DNA of 64,000 nt from Paenibacillus sp. FSL R5-0623 (GCF_037974265.1 NZ_CP150233.1:1426001-1490000); one strand, 5' to 3'; shown: positions 36,510 through 45,897, counted from the stretch's first letter. Program-made: numbers and translations. Notes: generated by a model not told the origin, from the letters alone.

Positions 36510-37031
36510 ATGGACAATGTGGCGAATAATAAGCAGGAAGCAACGCTTCAGTTCAGGTTCATGACACTCGCGGATATTCCCGATGTGATGGAGATTGAAC
36601 ATGAGGCCTTTACCCTGCCCTGGACGGAAGAAGCATTTCAAAATGAATTGACACACAATCATTTTGCTAAATATATGGTGATGGAATTGGAAGGCAAGGC
36701 CATTGGCTATGCAGGTATGTGGACCATCATGGATGAAGCCCATATTACCAACATTGCAGTCAGAGGCGCGTACCGTGGACGCAAGCTTGGCGAAAAGTTA
36801 CTGGATGAATTAATGAGCACAGCGGCTTATCTTGGGATGGAACGAATGACGTTGGAGGTCAGAGTCTCGAACAGCATTGCTCAGCGTTTATATCAGAAAA
36901 AAGGGTTTGAATCGGCGGGTCTTCGTAAAGGGTATTACTCCGATAATGGGGAAGATGCGATGATTATGTGGGCGAACTTGCCGTCTGCAGGCCGGAGCGG
37001 CGAAGAGGAAGGAAGCGTACTGGATTCATGA
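36510..37031 (+). CDS. rimI: Ribosomal protein bS18 N-alpha-acetyltransferase (GNAT)
   Basis: A 173-residue GNAT-fold enzyme: EIEHEAFTLPWTEEAF, then ITNIAVRGAYRGRKLGEKLL, whose RGRKLG forms the acetyl-CoA pyrophosphate loop, and VRVSNSIAQRLYQKKGFE. Its position between tsaB and tsaD supports RimI. AAGGGGGAGGGG precedes ATG 36510, immediately downstream of the MITE. The stop overlaps the start of tsaD. Confidence 0.92.
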   Translation: MDNVANNKQEATLQFRFMTLADIPDVMEIEHEAFTLPWTEEAFQNELTHNHFAKYMVMELEGKAIGYAGMWTIMDEAHITNIAVRGAYRGRKLGEKLLDELMSTAAYLGMERMTLEVRVSNSIAQRLYQKKGFESAGLRKGYYSDNGEDAMIMWANLPSAGRSGEEEGSVLDS

Positions 37032-38083
37032 ACGAAATCAATGAAAAAATTAATTCTGCACCATCTTACATTTTGGCGGTGGAGACAAGCTGTGATGAAA
37101 CATCGGTAGCTGTAGTTAAGGATGGGAGAGAAGTGCTGTCCAATCTGATCTCAAGTCAGATCGAGACGCATAAGGCATTTGGTGGAGTGGTACCTGAAGT
37201 GGCTTCACGTAAACACGTTGAAGTCATTACGTTGATGCTGGAACAGGCGATTGAACAGTCCGCCATTCGTCCGCGTGATCTAAGTGCAATTGCCGTAACA
37301 CAGGGGCCTGGGCTGGTCGGAGCACTGCTGGTGGGTATCGTTGCGGCCAAAACGATGGCGATGGCACTGGGCAAACCGCTCATTGGTACACATCATATTG
37401 CCGGGCATATCTATGCCAACCGACTTACTCATGAACTGCAATATCCAGCGATGGCACTGGTCGTATCCGGTGGACATACAGAACTCGTGCATATGGAATC
37501 CGAGGGCAAGTTCAAACTGATTGGTCGTACACGTGATGATGCTGTAGGCGAAGCGTATGACAAAGTAGCACGTGCATTGGGTTGTCCTTATCCGGGTGGA
37601 CCGCATGTGGACCGGATGGCGTCTGAAGCTGAGGATGTAGTGCCATTACCACGGGTATGGCTGGAAGCAGGTTCGTACGATTTCAGTCTCAGTGGTCTGA
37701 AGTCTGCTGTACTGAATGTGCTCAACCAGGCCAAAATGCGCGGAGAAACTTTGGAGCCGTCTGCGGTAGCACGTGGTTTCCAGGAAGCTGTTGTTGAAGT
37801 ACTGGTGGAGAAAGCGGTTAGAGCAGTTCGTGAATATGGTTCACGTCAACTGTTATTATGCGGTGGTGTTGCAGCTAACCGGGGGTTACGCTCGGCATTA
37901 CAGGAGCGATGCACGAAGGAAGGGCTTGAACTGTTAATCCCTCCAATGGAGTATTGTACAGATAATGCGGCCATGATTGGAGCAGCTGCATATCTGAAAT
38001 GGCAGCGGGGAGAAATTGCTGAATTTGATGCGAAGGCAGATCCGGGACTTTCCTTGGAGGAATGGTCCGTTCAGTCCGTATAG
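37028..38083 (+). CDS. tsaD: tRNA threonylcarbamoyltransferase TsaD
   Basis: A 351-residue catalytic subunit of t6A formation. It begins ILAVETSCDETSVAVV, has the iron-ligand histidines in HHIAGHIYAN, VVSGGHTELV, a C-terminal LLCGGVAANRGLR and YCTDNAAMIGAAAY. ATG 37028 overlaps the rimI stop (ATGA). Length and motifs are complete. Confidence 0.95.
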   Translation: MNEINEKINSAPSYILAVETSCDETSVAVVKDGREVLSNLISSQIETHKAFGGVVPEVASRKHVEVITLMLEQAIEQSAIRPRDLSAIAVTQGPGLVGALLVGIVAAKTMAMALGKPLIGTHHIAGHIYANRLTHELQYPAMALVVSGGHTELVHMESEGKFKLIGRTRDDAVGEAYDKVARALGCPYPGGPHVDRMASEAEDVVPLPRVWLEAGSYDFSLSGLKSAVLNVLNQAKMRGETLEPSAVARGFQEAVVEVLVEKAVRAVREYGSRQLLLCGGVAANRGLRSALQERCTKEGLELLIPPMEYCTDNAAMIGAAAYLKWQRGEIAEFDAKADPGLSLEEWSVQSV

Positions 38084-38105
38084 GCAAGCAGTTTGAGATT
38101 AAGAG

Positions 38106-38135
38106 TTGACAGCAGGGATGTAAAGAATGTATATT
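38106..38135 (+). promoter_or_regulatory. Promoter of the tandem T-box/leuA transcript
   Basis: TTGACA (38106-38111), an 18-base spacer and TATATT (38130-38135), a strong vegetative-type match 22 bases after tsaD. Confidence 0.7.
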
Positions 38136-38179
38136 TAGTTACAAATTTAAACAGGAATTCAGATTCTTGAACTGATAAA

Positions 38180-38562
38180 CGCGATGAACAGGAATAGTAA
38201 GGTCATTCCCGGTCTTAGAGAGCTGCGGTACGGTGCAACGCAGTCGAAGGAAACCTGAAACTCACCTGGAAGCGGAACGATGGAACACGGTGACTCCTTG
38301 GGAGAATCCGAAGGCCGATCATGGCCCAAAGTACATGGTTACGGGTTGCCTCCGTGAATGGGCCGTTGTTGGTAGGACCGTTTTTACAAGGATCAACTGA
38401 CGATAACTGAGGGGGCTTTCAGGCTGCTTCAAGTGATCCGGATATGCGAAAGCATTCAGGGGTTGTCTTGAATGAACAGGAAGGAGGTCAACAAGAGTGG
38501 TACCGCGAAGGTGAACAGCCTGTCGTCTCTTGCATTATTGCATGAGGTGGCAGGCTTTTTTT
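38180..38562 (+). promoter_or_regulatory. T-box leader 1, leucine-specific (CTC specifier)
   Basis: It shows T-box stem I landmarks (AGAGAGCTGCGG and GGTGCAACGCAG near 38217-38243), a specifier-loop context GAAACTCACC with CTC at 38261-38263, and the T-box sequence AGTGGTACCGCG at 38496-38507. A terminator stem (38517-38529 with 38544-38556) is followed by seven T. The UGGU of the T-box fits an A discriminator base, as in tRNA-Leu. Uncharged tRNA-Leu should stabilise the antiterminator and allow read-through towards leuA. Confidence 0.88.
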
Positions 38563-38604
38563 GATTTTCAAAATAAGGATGAATGAAGTTAGGTCATATT
38601 ATAA

Positions 38605-38960
38605 ATGTGATGAACGGGAGCAGTAGAACGATAAAGCGCTCAGAGAGCTGCGGGGTGGTGCGACGCAGTGGCTGGAATCCTTCGAATCTCGCCCGGGAAC
38701 GGAGCTGTGGAAGCGTGGGGACGATATCAATCGCCCAGTTGTCCTGATGGACAACAACATGTGTTACACAGCAACGGTTAACCCCCGTTATAGGGTGTTT
38801 CTCCGAATTCCATTAGTGTCGTGTGTGTACGCACATCTAGCGGATCTCGGAGACGACGAGGTGGATGGAGTCCCGGCGCAAGCCTGGCCCATCAAGCGAG
38901 AGTGGTACCGCGGAGGGGATAATAACCCGCCGTCTCTTATATGAGATGGCGGGTTATTTG
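38605..38960 (+). promoter_or_regulatory. T-box leader 2, leucine-specific (CTC specifier)
   Basis: A second complete T-box in series: AGAGAGCTGCGG and GGTGCGACGCAG near 38643-38668, specifier context GAATCTCGCC with CTC at 38688-38690, T-box AGTGGTACCGCGG at 38901-38913, and terminator stem AACCCGCCGTCTC (38924-38936) with GAGATGGCGGGTT (38943-38955) followed by a weaker T stretch. The 315 bases from here to leuA hold a near-palindrome at 39030-39047 and otherwise nothing I can name. Confidence 0.87.
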
Positions 38961-39274
38961 TGTTTGCTGCCGGCAGCAGGGTGGGCATGGGAAGAACCAT
39001 ATGGAGATTGAAAAGTCAGAGGATCAGGGTGTAAGTCGACGTACACTCTGTCATGAGGGTAAGCGGGATATACAACGAACCAGTAATGAACATTGAACAA
39101 CAAGTATAGACACTAACATTCAACAGGTATTAGTAATCACCAAGGACTAAGCTACAAACAACATACGCGTTTACAAACAAAATATATAACAACAGGGACG
39201 GTGATCAGCGGGTGTTCTGTGGCTCGTGGGTCGCAACGAAAATGTTTATAAAAATTTGATGGAGGTTGATGGAT

Positions 39275-40834
39275 ATGACAACAACTAATAACAAACGCAT
39301 GATTGAAATTTTTGATACAACGCTGCGTGATGGAGAACAGGCACCAGGGGCAAGTCTGCAGCCCGAGCAAAAAATTGAACTGGCACACCAACTGGCTTCT
39401 CTGGGTATCGACGTCATTGAGCCTGGATTCCCGATCTCCAGTCCAGGTGAGTTCGCGGCGGTTCAGGCGATTTCGAGACAGTTGCAGAACGTGGAAATCT
39501 GCGGATTCGCGCGTGCGGTCAAAGGTGATATCGATGCAGCTGTTCAAGCAACAGCGGATGCAGCACGGCGCCGAATTCACCTGTTTATCTCTTCTTCGGA
39601 TATTCATATTGAGCATCAACTGCGCCGTCCGCGCAGTGAAGTGGTGGCTACCGCTCGTGAGATGGTATCTTATGCCCGCCAGTTCACGGACATCGTAGAG
39701 TTCACAGCTATGGATGCTGCCCGTACCAAGATGGACGATTTGATTGAAATGGTTGAAGTAGCCATTGAAGCTGGAGCGAGCATTATTAATCTGCCGGATA
39801 CGGTCGGTTATGCCCTGCCACATGAGTATGGCGAGATGTTCCGCCGGGTGCGTGAGGGTGCAAGAGGCGGCGATCAGGTTCGCTATAGTGCCCACTGTCA
39901 TAATGATCTGGGCCTGGCCGTAGCGAATAGCCTGGCTGCCATTGCCAATGGAGCTACCCAGATTGAAGTGACCATCAATGGTATCGGAGAACGGACGGGG
40001 AACTGTGCACTGGAAGAACTGATTATGGCGCTGGAGACTCGGGGAGATGTAATTGGGGCAACGACGAACATTAAGCTGAATCAGCTGTATGAGACTTCAC
40101 GTCAGATTAGCCGTGCGATGCACTTCCCGATTGCGTACAACAAACCAGTGGTGGGACGTAATGCATTCCAGCATGAATCCGGCATCCATCAGGATGGTCT
40201 GCTGAAGAATCGCAGCACTTATGAGATTATGGACCCGGAAGCGCTGGGTATCCCACGCAGCATGATTATTTTGGGCAAACACTCTGGTCGTCACGCCCTG
40301 AAGGATCGTGTTCGCAAATACGGTTTTGAGCCGGATGAGCAACAGATGGAGCAATTGTATGAGGTGTTCAAAGAAACCGCAGACCAGCAAAAAGTGGTCA
40401 GTGACGACCAGTTATTGCAGATGGTTAGCCAGACCATGAATATTCCTGCACAGGACTATGAACTGGTTGAATTGCAGGTGACGGCGGGCAGCATGACGGA
40501 TCGAATGGCCGCCGTTCGCATTCGCACAAGCGCTGGAGAACACTCTTACTCCGCTGTTGGCGGGGGACCCGTGGATGCGACCATTCGTGCGATTGGTCAG
40601 AGCATTTCCGATGACATTGCATTTGTAGATATGGAGATGCATGCCTTGAGTGGTGGAGAGGGTGCAAGTGCGGAAGCTGTAGTTACCGTGGAGCGTGCAG
40701 GACGTGAGTTCCGAGGAACAGCAACACATAATGATATCGTCATGGCTGCCGGTCTTGCTTATGTAGCGGCTTGTAATGCTGCTGGGCTGAAGGCTGAGTC
40801 TTCCGAACATCATGAACAAGAAGCACATGCGTAA
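39275..40834 (+). CDS. leuA: 2-isopropylmalate synthase
   Basis: 519 residues catalysing the first committed step of leucine synthesis from 2-oxoisovalerate and acetyl-CoA. The catalytic TIM barrel (~1-275) has FDTTLRDGEQAPGAS and the metal-ligand motif HCHNDLGLAVAN. The C-terminal LeuA allosteric domain (~385-505) should bind leucine. GGAGG at 39261-39265 sets ATG 39275. It stands alone, not with other leu or ilv genes, and is controlled by two leucine T-boxes in series; its product also feeds back on the enzyme in this family. Confidence 0.95.
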   Translation: MTTTNNKRMIEIFDTTLRDGEQAPGASLQPEQKIELAHQLASLGIDVIEPGFPISSPGEFAAVQAISRQLQNVEICGFARAVKGDIDAAVQATADAARRRIHLFISSSDIHIEHQLRRPRSEVVATAREMVSYARQFTDIVEFTAMDAARTKMDDLIEMVEVAIEAGASIINLPDTVGYALPHEYGEMFRRVREGARGGDQVRYSAHCHNDLGLAVANSLAAIANGATQIEVTINGIGERTGNCALEELIMALETRGDVIGATTNIKLNQLYETSRQISRAMHFPIAYNKPVVGRNAFQHESGIHQDGLLKNRSTYEIMDPEALGIPRSMIILGKHSGRHALKDRVRKYGFEPDEQQMEQLYEVFKETADQQKVVSDDQLLQMVSQTMNIPAQDYELVELQVTAGSMTDRMAAVRIRTSAGEHSYSAVGGGPVDATIRAIGQSISDDIAFVDMEMHALSGGEGASAEAVVTVERAGREFRGTATHNDIVMAAGLAYVAACNAAGLKAESSEHHEQEAHA

Positions 40835-40923
40835 AACATCTTTGCCAGATCGCATCTACAGCGGCAATAGTAGCAATTGCAATTCGATGTAAATATGCAT
40901 GACATATAGTAAATAAATGACGG

Positions 40924-40953
40924 GCAGGCCTTGAACGACAAAGGTCTGCTTTT
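40924..40953 (+). terminator. Terminator of leuA
   Basis: GCAGGCCTT (40924-40932) pairs with AAGGTCTGC (40941-40949, one G.T) followed by TTTT. Confidence 0.75.
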
Positions 40954-41013
40954 GTCTTATTATGGAGGAACATTAAGGGGTGGAAGGATGCATTTGTCAA
41001 GGTGTGACTATAG

Positions 41014-41241
41014 TTATCCACATATCCAGTGTAATTTGTGGGTAACTACCGCAAAGTCAAACCAGTATAGTTTTCGAAACGAAAATGGTTTAGGGGATAG
41101 AATGACTCCTTACTATCCACAAAGTTGTGGATAAAGTGGATAACTTAGTGGATAAATATGGTTTTTGTGTGTAAAAGGCTATTCTACCGCTGTATAATTA
41201 AGCTTATTAATGTGCTTGCTATCTTGCTTTCTTGTGGATAA
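41014..41241. other. Cluster of DnaA boxes in a convergent intergenic region
   Basis: Three perfect DnaA boxes (TTATCCACA) lie at 41014-41022 (+), 41126-41134 (-) and 41233-41241 (-). Four single-mismatch boxes lie at 41037-41045 (-), 41113-41121 (+), 41135-41143 (-) and 41147-41155 (-). The densest part holds four sites in 43 bases. The region lies between the terminators of convergent leuA and ABC-F, and no dnaA, dnaN or origin gene is in the window. Confidence 0.65.
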
Positions 41242-41394
41242 GTGTGAGAGAAAAGGGGATAAAAATATTTCTCTTCATTCGAGTAAATTTGACAAAAGTC
41301 AAAACAGCTTCCCTAACCTCCGTATGTTAGAGATCAATCTCAAGGAACATAAAGAACATAAGGTGCATAGCTTCACTACTCATCCTCAACAAAC

Positions 41395-41422
41395 AAAAAG
41401 CTGATCCCAATAAGGAATCAGC
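41395..41422 (-). terminator. Terminator of the ABC-F gene
   Basis: On the minus strand GCTGATTCC pairs with GGGATCAGC (41400-41408 with 41414-41422, one G.T) followed by TTTTT (41399-41395). Confidence 0.8.
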
Positions 41423-41474
41423 CGGTAGTAAAACTATACTTGCATGGACGCGATCAAGCATGGTCGAGTCTGTA

Positions 41475-43433
41475 CTATTCCGTAGCTAGTTCTTCCCAGT
41501 CCTCGTATGCTTTGGTGAGTTCTGCTTTGTGTTCCTCCGATTGTTGCTGGAGTTCTTGCAGCTTCATATAATCCTGATAGATTTCAGGCAGAGCCATCTG
41601 TGCCTCAAGTTCGGTAATCTTCGTTTCCAACTCCGCAATCTGTTGTTCCAGAGCTTCCTGCTTGCGTTGCCGGTTACGTTCTTCACGTTTCGCCTGTTTT
41701 TCCGCTTCGAATGAAGCCGCTCCGGATTTTTCGGTTGTGGCTGTGTTCAGATCGGATTTGGACGAGTTCTTGGTTGAAGCCTGACGTGCCTCAGCAGCTT
41801 CACGTGCGATGTCCTCAAGCTCCTGTTTTTTCTCCACATAATCATCGTAATTACCGAGATATTGTTCTGTGCCGCCTGGATGAAGTTCAACAATGCGTTC
41901 AGCCATTTTATTGAGGAAATACCGGTCATGGGAGATGAACAGCAGGGTGCCTTCATAATCCATTAATGCCGCTTCCAGCACTTCTTTGGCAAACAGGTCG
42001 AGATGGTTCGTAGGCTCATCCAGAATGAGCATATTGGCTTCCTTCAGCATCAGCTTGGAGAGAGAGACACGTGCTTTCTCACCGCCGCTGAGGGAGGAGA
42101 TTTTCTTGAGCACATCGTCACCGCTGAACAAAAAGTTCCCCAGTACGGTCCGAATGCGTGCTTCTTCCATCCCGGGATAGGCACTCCACAGTTCTTCCAG
42201 AACCGTGTTGGACGGATTGAGCCCAGTCTGTTCCTGATCATAATAGCCAATCTGCACTTTTGTTCCCCATTGGATCTCCCCGGTTACCGGACGTAAACTT
42301 CCAGTAAGACACTTCAGCATGGTGGATTTACCAATACCGTTTGGACCAATCAGAGCAACCGTTTCCCCGCGCCGCAGATCGAAGGATACGTTGCGGAACA
42401 ATGGAGAAGCCTCGTCATAAGCGACGGACAGCTGATCCACTCGAAGCACTTCCTTGCCGGACATAACGGCGGTTTCGAAGGAAAAATGGGCTTTTTTCAA
42501 ATCTCCCATCGGTTTATCAAGCCGCTCCATTTTGTCGAGGGCTTTGCGCCGGCTTTGCGCCCGTTTGGTCGTCGACGCACGTACAATGTTTTTCTGGACA
42601 AAATCTTCCATCTTGGAGATTTCACCCTGTTGTTTCTCATATTGCTTCATCTGAGTTTCATATTCGGCAGCTTTGAGCTCCATATAACGGCTGTAATTGC
42701 CCGTATATTTTTTGGAGCGGTGACGTTCGATCTCAACGATGGTTGTTACGAGTCGATCAAGGAAGTACCGGTCATGGGATACCACGAGCAGTGCGCCTGA
42801 ATAACCTCTCAGATAATCTTCCAACCAAGTAAGGGTGGCGATATCGAGATAGTTGGTAGGCTCGTCCAGCATGAGCAGATCGGGTGCCTGAAGCAAAATA
42901 CGAGCAAGCGCAAGGCGTGTCTTCTGCCCGCCGCTCAGAGTAGCAATGGGGGTGTCTGGCGAAAATTCGCCGAATCCCATCCCGTGCAGTACACTGCGAA
43001 TGCGGGTTTCCATCTCATAACCGCCATGGTCCTTGAACCAGTCGGAGCGTTTCGCATAACGTTCCAGCAGATCAGCATACTTTTTCTCGTCTTCCATCTG
43101 GGCAGGGTCGGCAATATCGCGTTCCATCTGACGCAAATCAGCTTCAGCCTGTGTCAGGTGAGCGAAGACGTTCATCATTTCTTCCCAGATGCTGCGATCG
43201 GATTGCAGCCCGCTGTTCTGAGCGAGGTAACCGAGCGTTGTTTCTTTGGACTTGAAAATCTGTCCTCCGTCATAGGACATTTCACCGGCTACAATTTTGA
43301 GCAAAGTGGATTTCCCTGCACCGTTTACACCAACGAGGCCGATGCGCTCGCGTTCTAATATTTGTAAGTTCACGCCGTCCAGGATTGGATCGACACCAAA
43401 ACGTTTGATAATTCCGGATACTTGCAGCAGCAT
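41475..43433 (-). CDS. ABC-F family ATPase (YdiF-like)
   Basis: A 652-residue protein with two ATPase domains and no membrane segment: Walker A GVNGAGKSTLLKIV and GPNGIGKSTMLKCL, signatures LSGGQKTRLALA and LSGGEKARVSLS, Walker B LLMLDEPTNYLD and MLILDEPTNHLD. The inter-domain linker is charged and helical, and a C-terminal coiled coil (~550-650, rich in E, Q, K) follows. ABC-F proteins act on the ribosome. Position next to tsaD/moaC matches Bacillus ydiF, but here it is on the opposite strand. ATG 43433 has GGAGG upstream; ATG 43451 overlaps that site. Confidence 0.92.
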   Translation of the reverse strand: MLLQVSGIIKRFGVDPILDGVNLQILERERIGLVGVNGAGKSTLLKIVAGEMSYDGGQIFKSKETTLGYLAQNSGLQSDRSIWEEMMNVFAHLTQAEADLRQMERDIADPAQMEDEKKYADLLERYAKRSDWFKDHGGYEMETRIRSVLHGMGFGEFSPDTPIATLSGGQKTRLALARILLQAPDLLMLDEPTNYLDIATLTWLEDYLRGYSGALLVVSHDRYFLDRLVTTIVEIERHRSKKYTGNYSRYMELKAAEYETQMKQYEKQQGEISKMEDFVQKNIVRASTTKRAQSRRKALDKMERLDKPMGDLKKAHFSFETAVMSGKEVLRVDQLSVAYDEASPLFRNVSFDLRRGETVALIGPNGIGKSTMLKCLTGSLRPVTGEIQWGTKVQIGYYDQEQTGLNPSNTVLEELWSAYPGMEEARIRTVLGNFLFSGDDVLKKISSLSGGEKARVSLSKLMLKEANMLILDEPTNHLDLFAKEVLEAALMDYEGTLLFISHDRYFLNKMAERIVELHPGGTEQYLGNYDDYVEKKQELEDIAREAAEARQASTKNSSKSDLNTATTEKSGAASFEAEKQAKREERNRQRKQEALEQQIAELETKITELEAQMALPEIYQDYMKLQELQQQSEEHKAELTKAYEDWEELATE

Positions 43434-43712
43434 AAAATTAAGTTCCTCCATAGGTCCAGTTCTTGATATGACAACTATATCCCAGTTTACATGAAATACA
43501 GAGCAATTGCACCGATTGGGAACGCATGGGGCATGTAGTCTTTTTGATCAATCAATGATAAACTGAAAGAAGGCATGTTATTACATGAGGATTTTGCAGA
43601 AAATGAATCATTTTAACCATTTCAACAAGATGACAACTGGTCATAACATATAAATTGTTTTTAATGAGAGCTTTTTTCTACCTTCCCTATCAACAGGAGG
43701 TTATTCAAGGAT

Positions 43713-44351
43713 ATGCAGGATCATGCGGAACTGAAAAGTCAGCTTCGATCCAGACTAAGACAGAGCCGTGATTTGATGGATGCGAGCATGCGTCAGCAGG
43801 CAATGACTAAGATTAACGCTGGAGTGAAGCGGGAGCTGGAGCGCCTTAGACAGGCCAAGAGTAAGGTCGTGAACAGACCACTCGTTATATTCAGTTATTT
43901 GTCCTATGGAAGCGAAGCATCCACAGCTTTTCTGTTTCAAGAGGGCTGGAACCATGGAGATGTGATGCTTGCACCGAAAGTATTGGCGAATCCACCCCGA
44001 ATGGAGCTACGGCGAGTGACCGGAGAACAGGATCTGGAGCCAGGAATATGGGGGATACCCGAACCTAAGGATTCCTGTGAAGTCCTGACGCCTGATGATT
44101 GGCCGGATATCGATCTCGTATGGGTACCGGGGCTTGGTTATGATCCCCATGGAGGGCGTATTGGTTATGGTGGCGGTTATTATGATCGTTTTGCCGAGAC
44201 GCTTGCAGCAACATGTGTGATGACGGGCAAGAAACCTTTGATGGCTGCGATGGTATTGCCGGGTCAGCTACAAGAGGAGATCCCAATGGACCTGCTCGAT
44301 CTGCGGATTGATCTGTTGATAACAACCGAAGGTATATTACATATCGAATAA
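43713..44351 (+). CDS. 5-formyltetrahydrofolate cyclo-ligase
   Basis: A 212-residue enzyme that converts 5-formyl-THF to 5,10-methenyl-THF with ATP. The N-terminal KSQLRSRLRQSRD and the C-terminal signature PDIDLVWVPGLGYDPHGGRIGYGGGYYDRF are characteristic; the glycine-rich part binds ATP and folate. AGGAGG precedes ATG 43713. It is followed after 15 bp by moaC, so it probably heads a short operon. Confidence 0.92.
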   Translation: MQDHAELKSQLRSRLRQSRDLMDASMRQQAMTKINAGVKRELERLRQAKSKVVNRPLVIFSYLSYGSEASTAFLFQEGWNHGDVMLAPKVLANPPRMELRRVTGEQDLEPGIWGIPEPKDSCEVLTPDDWPDIDLVWVPGLGYDPHGGRIGYGGGYYDRFAETLAATCVMTGKKPLMAAMVLPGQLQEEIPMDLLDLRIDLLITTEGILHIE

Positions 44352-44366
44352 AGGGTTGTGATGTGA

Positions 44367-44870
44367 TTGAGTTCAGAAGTGAACAACGGCCAGGCTTCGG
44401 GTGGCAAACTGACCCATTTTAATGAACAGGGGCGGGCCCGGATGGTTGATATTTCGGGTAAGGAAATTACCGTACGTACGGCTGTGGCCGTAACGAAAGT
44501 GACGATGAATCCAGATACACTGGAAGCGATTCGGGAGGGCCGAATCGGCAAAGGTGATGTTCTGGCTGTGGCTCAGATTGCCGGGATTCAAGGCGCGAAG
44601 AAAACGTCGGACTGGATTCCGATGTGCCATCCGCTGGCACTGACGGGTGTGGATATTCGTTTTCATGACAACGGAGTGGATGAATTACACATTGAAGTTA
44701 CTGTCAAAACCGAAGGCAAAACGGGTGTTGAGATGGAGGCACTTACGGCTGCCTCAGCTGCAGCACTGACGGTCTATGACATGTGCAAGGCCATGCAAAA
44801 AGATATGATTATCGGTCCAACCATGCTGAATTCCAAGAGTGGTGGCAAAAACGGTGATTACAGCCGATAG
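44367..44870 (+). CDS. moaC: Cyclic pyranopterin monophosphate synthase MoaC
   Basis: A 167-residue enzyme acting after MoaA in molybdenum cofactor synthesis. Motifs [36 protein letters not shown] (active-site Cys/His) and [21 protein letters not shown] are complete. The TTG start gives the expected N-terminus; no ATG is available. moaA itself is not in the window. Confidence 0.94.
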   Translation: MSSEVNNGQASGGKLTHFNEQGRARMVDISGKEITVRTAVAVTKVTMNPDTLEAIREGRIGKGDVLAVAQIAGIQGAKKTSDWIPMCHPLALTGVDIRFHDNGVDELHIEVTVKTEGKTGVEMEALTAASAAALTVYDMCKAMQKDMIIGPTMLNSKSGGKNGDYSR

Positions 44871-44907
44871 GCAATATTTATTTTCATAGAGGAGAAGGGT
44901 GATCTTT

Positions 44908-45393
44908 ATGGTGTGGAGAACAGCAATCCTGACAGCCAGTGACAAAGGAGCCCGCGGGGAACGTGAGGATACGAGTGCACAAGTCATTCGGGAGCTGGTG
45001 GAAGAAGAGCTGGGTGGTCAAATCGTGGAGTACCGTATCGTTCCGGATGAACCCGATGAGATTATTGCGGCTTTGATTGAGATGACGGATTATTTTCACG
45101 CCGATCTGGTGCTGACTACCGGTGGCACGGAGCTGGCCATTCGTGATATTACTCCGGAAGCGACCCGGCGCGTAATTGAGCGGGAAGTTCCCGGGATGGC
45201 AGAGGCCATGCGGTACAGTGTAATGAGCAAAAACCGTTCTGCAATGCTTTTCCGTGGGGTATGTGGCATTCGTGGACGCACGCTGATTGTTAATCTGCCC
45301 GGTACACCAAAGGGTGTGCACGAACATCTGGCGGCCATTATGGATCAGCTTCCGGAAGCGCTGCTGATGGTTACGGGTCAGTTCAAGCAATAA
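44908..45393 (+). CDS. Molybdopterin adenylyltransferase-type protein (MogA/MoaB)
   Basis: A 161-residue MPT-binding-fold protein: RTAILTASDKGARGEREDTS, VLTTGGTELAIRDITPEA (the TTGGTG-type pterin motif) and LIVNLPGTPKGV. It activates molybdopterin by adenylylation or, in the MoaB subgroup, has a less certain role. GAGGAGAAGGG supports ATG 44908; GTG 44899 lies in the site. It follows moaC by 37 bp. Confidence 0.9.
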   Translation: MVWRTAILTASDKGARGEREDTSAQVIRELVEEELGGQIVEYRIVPDEPDEIIAALIEMTDYFHADLVLTTGGTELAIRDITPEATRRVIEREVPGMAEAMRYSVMSKNRSAMLFRGVCGIRGRTLIVNLPGTPKGVHEHLAAIMDQLPEALLMVTGQFKQ

Positions 45394-45602
45394 TCGAGCA
45401 CGGACTCTGGGGCAAGATATCCGATTAGCCATGAACCGGTGTTAGATTGTTATAGTGACATCTCTTATTTGTGAATTTTGCGGGTTATGTAAGTGGTTAC
45501 ATCTATGGTATGATGGGCTTAAATTAAGAACGCAGCAGAGACATCTATGAACATCTGGCCGAGTATGCGCATCTTCGAAGCTTGAGACGAGGAGGATTAT
45601 CA

Positions 45603-45851
45603 ATGTTAAGTTCCATTGGACCAACGGGTTTTATTTTGCTGGCCGTGATTGCATTGTTGTTGTTTGGACCCAACAAACTTCCGGAACTGGGACGTGCAGT
45701 TGGGCGTACCTTCCGTGAATTCAAAGAGGGCGCTCGCGAGATTATCTCTGAGGATGACTCGTCCAATCGCAAAGAGCAGGAGAAAGCGAAACCGCTGGCG
45801 GCTGAGAGCACACCTGCAGACAAGCCTGCTGATAAACGCCTGCCGGAATAA
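45603..45851 (+). CDS. tatA: Twin-arginine translocase subunit TatA/TatE
   Basis: 82 residues: one membrane helix (~8-23, GFILLAVIALLLF), the hinge GPNKLPELGRAVG, an amphipathic helix (RTFREFKEGAREII) and a charged Pro/Ala tail. This is the complete TatA layout; the position before tatC fits the Bacillus TatAy-TatCy system. GAGGAGG precedes ATG 45603. Upstream, a TATGAT at 45509-45514 preceded by the palindrome TGTAAGTGGTTACA (45488-45501) may be its promoter. Confidence 0.93.
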   Translation: MLSSIGPTGFILLAVIALLLFGPNKLPELGRAVGRTFREFKEGAREIISEDDSSNRKEQEKAKPLAAESTPADKPADKRLPE

Positions 45852-45875
45852 TCTTGACGGCAATGAAAGAGAAAT

Positions 45876-45897
45876 CCCTTCCTGCCGGAAGGGTTTT
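45876..45897 (+). terminator. Hairpin between tatA and tatC (possible partial terminator)
   Basis: CCCTTCC (45876-45882), a TGCC loop and GGAAGGG (45887-45893) with TTTT. A moderate terminator between the two genes would give more tatA than tatC message, matching the subunit excess Tat systems need. Confidence 0.65.

Noticed and set aside
41210..41404. A 64-codon open frame in the leuA/ABC-F gap
   Set aside because: It has no ribosome site, runs over a DnaA box and into the ABC-F terminator, and its composition is not protein-like.
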